Positions 6,234-11,414 of a stretch of 11,414 nt of DNA are shown piece by piece. The notes under the pieces are model-generated. The model saw only the letters and a list, made by a program, of their open reading frames with translations. It searched no databases and was not told the origin of the DNA. Numbering within the stretch: the first letter of the stretch is position 1; every line of letters begins with the position of its first letter. Position numbers and translations under genes: made by a program. Source of the DNA: Gemmatimonadales bacterium. GTDB lineage: Bacteria; Gemmatimonadota; Gemmatimonadetes; Gemmatimonadales; GWC2-71-9. The stretch lies in assembly GCA_013813675.1 (NCBI GenBank), contig JACCRH010000253.1:1-11414 (forward strand), read 5' to 3'.

Positions 6234-7010
6234 TCAAAACGACATTTCCCTTCCGGGGACCGCGAGGCGCACGCGGCGATCGTTTCCAAATGCGGCCGCG
6301 ACCTCCGTCTGCGTCGCGAACGGGGGAGGAAGCGAGCCGTAATGCATGGGGATGACCGCTCGGGAATGGAAGTAGGTGCGCGCCACGAACGCCGCGGTGG
6401 CCGGATCCTCACCCGCGCGCCCGCCGCCCGCGGCGATCAGGGCGACGGTCGGATGAAAGAACTGCTCGATCAACGCCATGTCCCCGAACGCCCAGGTGTC
6501 ACCCGTGTGATAGACGGTTCGCCCATCGGTGAAGCGGAGCACGTACCCGAGCGCCCGTCCGGGCTCGACCGAGTGCATCGCCGGCACGGCAAAGATCTCC
6601 ACGTCTCCGACCTTCTGCCGGCCGCCGATGTTGATGCTGAGGTAGCGGCCCTCGGGAATCTGCATCTTCTCGAGATGATCGCCGGTCGCCACCACCTGGG
6701 CGCCACTCACCCGCGCGAGCGTTGCCACGTCCGCGTCATGGTCCCCGTGCGCGTGCGTCACCAGGATCGCCGCTGGCGCCGTGGCGGGTGCGGCATAGCG
6801 CGCCGTATCCCTGAATCCGGCGGGCGTGGCGGGGTTCTCCAGGACCCAGGGATCGATCAGCAGCCGGGTCCCGCCGGGGCTCACGATCTGAAATCCGGCA
6901 TGTCCCAGCCAGGTGATCCGAATGGGCGCCGGGGCGGTTTGCGCGGTGCCGAGCGTCGCGATGCCGGCGAGCGCCAGGTAGAGCGATACCAGGCAGCGAT
7001 GAGGCGTCAT
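6234..7010 (-). CDS. Exported UPF0173-type metal-dependent hydrolase (metallo-beta-lactamase fold)
   Basis: A 258-aa protein with an N-terminal signal-like segment (residues 1-24, likely cut after GTAQ) followed by a metallo-beta-lactamase fold of the UPF0173/UlaG-like kind: ITWLGHAGF (His37), LLIDPW, the metal motif THAHGDHD (His86, His88, Asp90, His91), His146 (PAMHSVEP), Asp171 (YHTGDTW) and His223 (IPMHYGS). The set of ligands for a two-metal site is complete, so it should be an active hydrolase, but the substrate of UPF0173 proteins is poorly defined. Usual family members are about 225 aa and cytoplasmic; this one gains an export signal. A purine-rich AGGGGAG lies 10 nt before the ATG. 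It follows the oxidoreductase gene after 83 nt containing a palindromic repeat, so it may have its own promoter. Confidence 0.88.
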   Translation of the reverse strand: MTPHRCLVSLYLALAGIATLGTAQTAPAPIRITWLGHAGFQIVSPGGTRLLIDPWVLENPATPAGFRDTARYAAPATAPAAILVTHAHGDHDADVATLARVSGAQVVATGDHLEKMQIPEGRYLSINIGGRQKVGDVEIFAVPAMHSVEPGRALGYVLRFTDGRTVYHTGDTWAFGDMALIEQFFHPTVALIAAGGGRAGEDPATAAFVARTYFHSRAVIPMHYGSLPPPFATQTEVAAAFGNDRRVRLAVPGREMSF

Positions 7011-7046
7011 GAGCGGGAATCTCCCCTGGCTTCAACCATAAGCTGG

Positions 7047-7069
7047 CCGGATCCGGATCCGGATCCGGA
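7047..7069. repeat. CCGGAT hexamer tandem repeat forming a 22-bp palindrome
   Basis: Nearly four head-to-tail copies of CCGGAT; bases 7047-7068 equal their own reverse complement. It lies in the 83-nt gap between the oxidoreductase stop (7094) and the hydrolase start (7010), about 37 nt upstream of the latter. It could be a binding site for a dimeric regulator, an RNA hairpin between two operon segments, or simple hexamer slippage. There is no adjacent T-run, so it is not a standard terminator. Confidence 0.7.
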
Positions 7070-7093
7070 ATCGGGCGCCCCACGCGGCATAGC

Positions 7094-8155
7094 TCACCAG
7101 GCCGAGCGCTCGGAGTCGGCGTAGCGCGGCTCGACCACCCGCCCTTCCGCCCAAGATCGGATGCCCGCTTCGATTAGGGTCATCACCGTGATGGCTTGCG
7201 CCGGGGTCACCGGGAGCTCCCCCTCGCCACGAACCGCCGCAGCGATCGCCGTGTAGTAATCCAGGTAGCTGCCCGACGGCGTGGCGAGCTCGGTGGGGGT
7301 TCCCGGGTCCTCGCCGACGAAGAGCAGCGGGTCAGGGTCCTGCCCCCATCCCGGAGATCCGGGCTTCCGGCCCGCGACCAGTTGATCCTCCTGCCGGTCC
7401 CCGCCCCGCTTGATCAGGCTTCCTTTGGTGCCCCGCACGAGGAAGCGTGTGGGGGCGTCACTGGCGAGCATGCTGGAGCTCAGGATGACGCGGGTCGGTC
7501 CGTAGCCAAGAATGGCATGGAACCAATCGATGGCCGATCCTCCCTCGCGCTGAATCTGAAGATCGGCCTGGACACTTTCCGGAGGCCCGAAGAGGCAGAG
7601 TGCCTGGTCGATCAGGTGCGCGCCGAGATCGTACCAGACCCCGGACCCCGGTCCTGCACGCTCGCGCCAGCGGTCGCGGACCTCCGGGCGATACCGGCTC
7701 ATCTCCGATCTGAGCTCGATGACTTCGCCGATGCGGCCTCGGGCAATCTCCCCGGCTATCCCGAGGAAGTCGCTGTCCCAGCGCCGGTTCTGAAAGACGG
7801 ACAGGAGGCGCCCGACCTCCGCGGCCGTGGTGGCCAGGGCGCGGGCCTCCGCCGATGTGACGGTGAAGGGTTTGTCCACCACGACGTGGTTACCGGCTCG
7901 CAATGCCGCTTCGGCCAGCGGGGCATGGGTGTCGTTGGGCGTGGCGATCACGACGAGAGGAGCATCGGGATGGCAAGCCGCCGCCAGTGGGTCGGCAAGG
8001 ACCTCGGCTTCGGGATGCGCCGAGCTCGCGACCGTTGCCTGGCGAGAGCCGATGACCGCGAGGGTCAGACCGGGTGTCGCCGCGATGAGGGGGGCGTGGA
8101 ACACGCGTCCGGCATAACCGAAGCCGATCAGCGCGACCCGAGTATCGCCGCTCAG
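7094..8155 (-). CDS. Gfo/Idh/MocA-family NAD(P)-dependent oxidoreductase (YdgJ-like), CTG start
   Basis: A 353-aa protein if begun at CTG 8155. The N-terminal Rossmann motif then reads RVALIGFGYAGRVFHAP, the normal family start. Further motifs are VVIATPNDTHAPLAEAAL, the DKP catalytic-site motif (Lys95-Pro96), LLSVFQNRRWDSDF, GPGSGVWYDLGAHLIDQ (His180) and the C-terminal half that forms the substrate sheet. The text is close to E. coli YdgJ, a putative inositol or sugar dehydrogenase, so it probably oxidises or reduces a polyol, sugar acid or related ring compound with NAD(P). The substrate is unknown. The first ordinary start, GTG 8104, would delete the whole nucleotide-binding motif. CTG overlaps the kynU stop (CTGA) and follows GGGAAGG by 6 nt, implying coupled translation with kynU, so the enzyme may act in the same pathway. 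Confidence 0.88.
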   Translation of the reverse strand: MSGDTRVALIGFGYAGRVFHAPLIAATPGLTLAVIGSRQATVASSAHPEAEVLADPLAAACHPDAPLVVIATPNDTHAPLAEAALRAGNHVVVDKPFTVTSAEARALATTAAEVGRLLSVFQNRRWDSDFLGIAGEIARGRIGEVIELRSEMSRYRPEVRDRWRERAGPGSGVWYDLGAHLIDQALCLFGPPESVQADLQIQREGGSAIDWFHAILGYGPTRVILSSSMLASDAPTRFLVRGTKGSLIKRGGDRQEDQLVAGRKPGSPGWGQDPDPLLFVGEDPGTPTELATPSGSYLDYYTAIAAAVRGEGELPVTPAQAITVMTLIEAGIRSWAEGRVVEPRYADSERSAW

Positions 8156-9348
8156 GTCGGGCCTTCCCGGGCGACGTCGCCCACCAGCTCGACCGCGTCC
8201 CGCAGCTGACGATCGGACAGGTAGGGCGCCGGCCCGAGCCGGAGCACCTCGCCGCGGGCATCGGTCAACACCCCACGCGCGTGAAGCCTCCGCGTCAGCG
8301 TAGTGGCGGCGGGAGACCGGAGTGCCAGAAATCCTCCGACCTCGCTCAGGGGGGCCCCGCGGTCGCGGCTCAGTACCGTCGGGTCGAGATCCAGCGCATC
8401 GAAGGCCGAGGCGAGCACTCCGACCTGATGCTGGCTCACCTGGCGCAGGATCGCCGGAGTCAGCCCCCGCTCCTGGAAGAACTCGAAGACCGCCGCGGCC
8501 CGGTAATGGCTCGTGGGATCGTAGGTCGCCCCCGCGAAGCGGTCGCCTCCTTCCCCGTACGCCACCTCATCCCGTCGTTGCCGCTCCGCGAGCGCGGTGA
8601 ATTCGCTGAACCAGCCGGTCACCACGGGCCGAAGGTCGGTGTCGCGCGGCAGACGGAGAAAGCAGTTTCCCTCGCCGAGCTGGCAGTACTTGTAGCCGCC
8701 ACCCACGACAAACGCATCGTCGAGCCCTTCCTGGGCGAGCGAGACCGGGACCACGTTGAGGGCGTGGTAGGCGTCCACCAGGAGTCGGGCTCCGTGGCGC
8801 CGGCAGCTCGCGGCGACCTCGCCGAGCCCGCGAGCGATGCGGCCGGTGTCGAAGAACACCGCCGAGACCAGCACCAGCGCGGTGCGATCGTCGACCGCGC
8901 GCGCCAGCCGCTCCGCCACGGACTCCAGCGGGGCCTCGGCGACTCGGATCACCGCGAGGCCCTCTTCGGCCAGGCGGTCGAGCTGCCGCCGGATGGTGTG
9001 GAACTCACCGTCCGTGGTGACCAGCCGGGGCCGGGTGCGGAGCGGCAGAGCGGAGAGCAGTCGGACCACCAGCTCATGAGTGTTCGGGGCGAGCGCGATG
9101 CCGCCTCCCGGGTCTCCCACGAGGCGGGAGAACCCCTCCCGCACGCGCTCGGCCCGCGCGAAGGCGGCCTCCCATTTGTCGTCTACGTGGCGGGCCGCGT
9201 CGAGCCAGGCTTCGCTGTGCGCCTCGAAGCCCCGGTCGGGCCAGGCCTGGTGAGAGTGGCCCGTGAGCAGCAGCCGCTCCGACACGCGGAACCGGGAGTA
9301 GTGGGATGCGAGCGGATTGGGGGAGCCGTGGAGCGACGCGGGGTCCAT
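8152..9348 (-). CDS. kynU: Kynureninase-like PLP enzyme (aminotransferase class V fold)
   Basis: A 398-aa fold-type I PLP enzyme with kynureninase features: LLLTGHSHQAWPD near the start, DGEFHTIRRQ, the PLP-binding VDAYHALNVVP (Asp192, His195), the Schiff-base lysine in GGGYKYCQLGEGN (Lys220), a central GWFSEF segment, and the carboxylate-binding arginine in LRLGPAPYL (Arg370). Kynureninase cleaves L-kynurenine (or 3-hydroxykynurenine) to anthranilate (or 3-hydroxyanthranilate) and alanine, in the cytoplasm. The neighbour directly upstream is tryptophan 2,3-dioxygenase, whose stop is 1 nt away, and this agrees strongly. Its own stop overlaps the start of the oxidoreductase. Some class V desulfurases look similar, but the context favours kynureninase. 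A variant with changed substrate scope cannot be excluded. Confidence 0.85.
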   Translation of the reverse strand: MDPASLHGSPNPLASHYSRFRVSERLLLTGHSHQAWPDRGFEAHSEAWLDAARHVDDKWEAAFARAERVREGFSRLVGDPGGGIALAPNTHELVVRLLSALPLRTRPRLVTTDGEFHTIRRQLDRLAEEGLAVIRVAEAPLESVAERLARAVDDRTALVLVSAVFFDTGRIARGLGEVAASCRRHGARLLVDAYHALNVVPVSLAQEGLDDAFVVGGGYKYCQLGEGNCFLRLPRDTDLRPVVTGWFSEFTALAERQRRDEVAYGEGGDRFAGATYDPTSHYRAAAVFEFFQERGLTPAILRQVSQHQVGVLASAFDALDLDPTVLSRDRGAPLSEVGGFLALRSPAATTLTRRLHARGVLTDARGEVLRLGPAPYLSDRQLRDAVELVGDVAREGPT

Positions 9349-9349
9349 C

Positions 9350-10129
9350 CTACAGCTCGGTGCGGATGGCCCAGAGGTCGGGGAACAGCGGCTGGTTGAG
9401 CGTGGCCATCAGGTATTCGGCGCCGGTGCTGCCGCCGGTGCCGCGGCGGGTGCCGATGGTGCGCTGCACCATCTTCACGTGGCGATAGCGCCACTCCATG
9501 AGCCCCTCGTCGAGATCCACCAACCTCTCACACAGGTCGGCGAGATCGGGGTGGCGCCGGTAGATGTCCACCAGGGCGACCCTCAGCTCGGGCGACGGCT
9601 CGACCCGGCGGGTGACGTCCCGCTCCAGGTCGCCCTTCGGCACCGGAACGCCGTTGGCTGCCAGGTGGTGGAGAAAGGCATCCCACAGTGTACCGGCCGC
9701 CAAGCGCCGCTCCAGCCGGCGGCGGACTGCGCCCCCCTCCGGGTAGCGCTCCAGGACCCGCGGCTCCTTGAGGCCCAGCGCGAACTCGAGCTCGCGGAAC
9801 TGGTGGGACTGGAAGCCGCTGCCGGACTCCAACCGGTCGCGGAAGGAGAGGAACTCCAGCGGGGTCATGGTCTCGAGAATGTCGAGCTGCGCCACCATCA
9901 CCTTGAGAATCGTCAGGATCCGCTTGAGCGTATGGCGGGCCCGGGCGCCGTCGTTCCGGGCGAGCAGCCGCTCGAGATAGTCCAGCTCATGGAGGACCTG
10001 CTTGAACCAGAGCTCGTAGACCTGGTGGATCACGATGAAGAGCATCTCGTCGTGCTCCGGTGCCTCCGACAGAGGCTGCTGCAGCGCGAGCAGCTCGTCG
10101 ATCTTCAAGTACTCGGGGTACGAGGGCAT
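9350..10129 (-). CDS. kynA: Tryptophan 2,3-dioxygenase
   Basis: A 259-aa, soluble, heme-dependent enzyme that opens the indole ring of L-tryptophan to N-formylkynurenine. Family text is strong: YLKIDELLALQQPLSEA, HDEMLFIVIHQVYELW with His35 (the active-site His55 of the Xanthomonas enzyme), SFRDRLESGSGFQS with Arg97 (Arg117), RYRHVKMVQRTIG with the axial heme ligand His217 (His240), and TGGSTGAEYL with Thr231 (Thr254). The frame is open back to 10348, but the extra 73 residues are arginine- and proline-rich and unlike the family. The ATG at 10129 begins the protein properly, although its ribosome site is poor; GTG 10147 is an alternative. It is probably the first gene of the kynA-kynU-oxidoreductase set. 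Confidence 0.93.
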   Translation of the reverse strand: MPSYPEYLKIDELLALQQPLSEAPEHDEMLFIVIHQVYELWFKQVLHELDYLERLLARNDGARARHTLKRILTILKVMVAQLDILETMTPLEFLSFRDRLESGSGFQSHQFRELEFALGLKEPRVLERYPEGGAVRRRLERRLAAGTLWDAFLHHLAANGVPVPKGDLERDVTRRVEPSPELRVALVDIYRRHPDLADLCERLVDLDEGLMEWRYRHVKMVQRTIGTRRGTGGSTGAEYLMATLNQPLFPDLWAIRTEL

Positions 10130-10347
10130 GAGGGGCAGGATCGCCACCTGGCGATGGCCGCGCAAGAGCAGTGCGACGCCGTGCGCCGGTCCGGATTCGA
10201 GGTCCGGATGCGGCGAGCGGGATGTCGCGAGGATTGCAGGTCCGAATCCGGCGCGCGCGCCCGTCCGCGGCGGGCTACGGTGGGGGAACATCGCCGAGCG
10301 TGCCATCGAACGGTGCGCCCGCTCTGTTTTCAACGCCGGAGCATGCA
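10130..10347. promoter_or_regulatory. Divergent intergenic region between kynA and the HAF-repeat gene
   Basis: 218 nt that must hold the promoters for the minus-strand kyn genes and the plus-strand lipoprotein gene. No convincing -35/-10 pair could be picked. It holds a direct repeat GGTCCGGAT (10188-10196 and 10201-10209, 13-bp period) and an inverted repeat with 9-bp arms (CCGGATTCG at 10191-10199, CGAATCCGG at 10243-10251), followed by a short GC alternation (10251-10260). The spacing of the repeats suits a regulator binding array, for example one responding to tryptophan or kynurenine, but this is inference. Confidence 0.35.
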
Positions 10348-11414
10348 ATGCGAAACATCCCGTACTTGATTCTGATCGCCGCCCTGGCAGGCTGCCACGA
10401 GGAACCGCAGGTCACCGAACCGGCGGAGGCGCTCTCCCAGCTGGACGCCATTCCGAAATACCGAATCGTCAAGATCACTTCGACACTTAGCGGAACGTCG
10501 AGTCGGGGCAGCGATATCAACGAGCGCGGTTGGGTCGCGGGTTTCTCCAACCGTGCCGACGGGACTCGGCGCGCGACCCTGTGGCGCCATGGGGCGCTCA
10601 CCAGGATCCGGACGCTGGGCGGTCCGCACAGCAGCGTACAATGGCATGGGCTCAACAACCGCGGCATGGTGGTGGGCATCGCCGAGACCGCCGAGACGGA
10701 CTCCTTGAACGAGACGTGGAGCTGTGTGCCGTTCTTTCCCACCAATACCGGCAAGGTCTGTCGGGGATTCGTATGGCAGGACGGGGTGATCAAGGCACTG
10801 CCCACGCTGGGAGGGACGCACAGCTACGCCACCAGCGTCAACGACCACAGCCAGGTCGTCGGCTGGGCCCAGACGGCGGTGCGCGATCCCACCTGCGACA
10901 CGCTGACCACGGTCTTGCAGTTCCGCGCGGTCCTGTGGGAGCCGAAGAAGCAGCGGAAGAGAGAGCTCTCCCCGTACCCCGGTGATTCCACGTCGGCTGC
11001 CACCGCGATCAATCAGCAGGGCCAGGTCGTGGGCATCTCGGGGGAGTGCGACGTCGCGGTCGGGCGATACAGTGCCCGCCACGCGGTGCTCTGGGACCAT
11101 GGTGCGGTGACCGACCTGGGCAACCTGGGCGGCACCAGCTGGCACACGGCGACGGCGATCAGTGAACGGGGCGACGTCGTCGGGTTCTCCAACCCGGCCG
11201 GGGCCCCCGACCTGGCAGGCGAGTTCATCGCGCGCGCCTTCCTCTGGACCAAAGCCGGTGGGATACGGCCGCTAGGCAGGCTCCCTGGAGATTCCACCAG
11301 CCAGGCCCGCGGCATCAATTCGCGCCGTCAGGTGGTGGGAGTGTCCACCAGTTTCGAAGGAATCAGCCGTGCGTTCCTGTGGGACAACGGGGTGATGAGG
11401 AACCTCAACGGGCT
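10348..11414 (+). CDS. HAF-repeat (kelch-like) lipoprotein, N-terminal part (3' end outside the window)
   Basis: The frame opens at ATG 10348 and runs without a stop to the window edge (355 codons). GGAG lies 6 nt before the ATG. The protein begins MRNIPYLILIAALAGC, a short lipoprotein signal with lipobox LAGC (Cys16), so it is exported and lipid-anchored. The rest is at least six copies of the 'extracellular repeat, HAF family' unit, each about 40-60 residues with the pattern IN..GQVVG.S ... RAFLW..G....LG.LGG. Copies start near residues 57, 102, 164, 221, 281 and 333 (for example INQQGQVVGISG and INSRRQVVGVST). The units probably form a beta-propeller on the cell surface or in the periplasm. 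No catalytic residues are known for the family, so the function is unknown. It is divergent from kynA. Confidence 0.85.
   Translation, partial: MRNIPYLILIAALAGCHEEPQVTEPAEALSQLDAIPKYRIVKITSTLSGTSSRGSDINERGWVAGFSNRADGTRRATLWRHGALTRIRTLGGPHSSVQWHGLNNRGMVVGIAETAETDSLNETWSCVPFFPTNTGKVCRGFVWQDGVIKALPTLGGTHSYATSVNDHSQVVGWAQTAVRDPTCDTLTTVLQFRAVLWEPKKQRKRELSPYPGDSTSAATAINQQGQVVGISGECDVAVGRYSARHAVLWDHGAVTDLGNLGGTSWHTATAISERGDVVGFSNPAGAPDLAGEFIARAFLWTKAGGIRPLGRLPGDSTSQARGINSRRQVVGVSTSFEGISRAFLWDNGVMRNLNG

Noticed and set aside
5575..6342. Plus-strand open frame of 255 codons opposite the ada leader, the lipoprotein and the hydrolase end
   Set aside because: No recognisable domain, His/Arg/Gly-rich, antisense to better supported genes.
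6234..7010. The metallo-beta-lactamase-fold protein as the missing kynurenine formamidase
   Set aside because: Known formamidases belong to other folds, and this protein carries an export signal whereas the substrate is cytoplasmic.
10130..10348. 73-residue N-terminal extension of tryptophan 2,3-dioxygenase
   Set aside because: The text is Arg/Pro/Ala-rich and unlike the family, and it would overlap the start of the divergent lipoprotein gene.

Overview
GC-rich bacterial chromosomal DNA (about two thirds G+C by eye), tightly packed, with many predicted lipoproteins and secreted proteins. The mix (galactose-oxidase-like lipoprotein, HAF-repeat lipoprotein, CocE-type hydrolase, kynurenine genes) would suit a soil or sediment bacterium of the Gemmatimonadota/Acidobacteriota kind. 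That placement is inference: there is no rRNA or marker gene here. No tRNA, rRNA, CRISPR array or transposase was seen.

Layout. Bases 2-1605 (+ strand): the 3' end of a CocE/NonD-type hydrolase, a perfect 27-bp inverted repeat, and a strikingly short UvrA-like ATPase. The ATPase joins the front half of UvrA cassette I to the back half of cassette II. Bases 1612-10129 (- strand): eight genes in a row. In transcription order they are tryptophan 2,3-dioxygenase (kynA), kynureninase-like (kynU), a Gfo/Idh/MocA oxidoreductase that seems to start at CTG, an exported UPF0173-type metallo-beta-lactamase-fold hydrolase, a small lipoprotein, ada, a 2-oxoglutarate/Fe(II) oxygenase, and a galactose-oxidase-like lipoprotein. 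Bases 10130-10347 are a divergent intergenic region. From 10348 a + strand HAF-repeat lipoprotein gene runs off the window.

How the genes work together. kynA and kynU are 1 nt apart, and the kynU stop overlaps the oxidoreductase start (CTGA), so these three look translationally coupled around tryptophan-to-anthranilate breakdown. The middle enzyme, kynurenine formamidase, is not present. ada and the 2OG oxygenase form a likely alkylation-response pair.

The most striking observation is in ada. The reading frame is intact and highly conserved through the whole O6-methylguanine methyltransferase domain, except that the codon for the catalytic cysteine (the C of PCHRVV) is TGA. The next 30 codons keep the family consensus and end at a normal stop. 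This is a fresh nonsense mutation, a sequencing error, or a selenocysteine codon. The sequence alone does not decide, and the hairpin after the TGA is only a weak match to a bacterial SECIS element.
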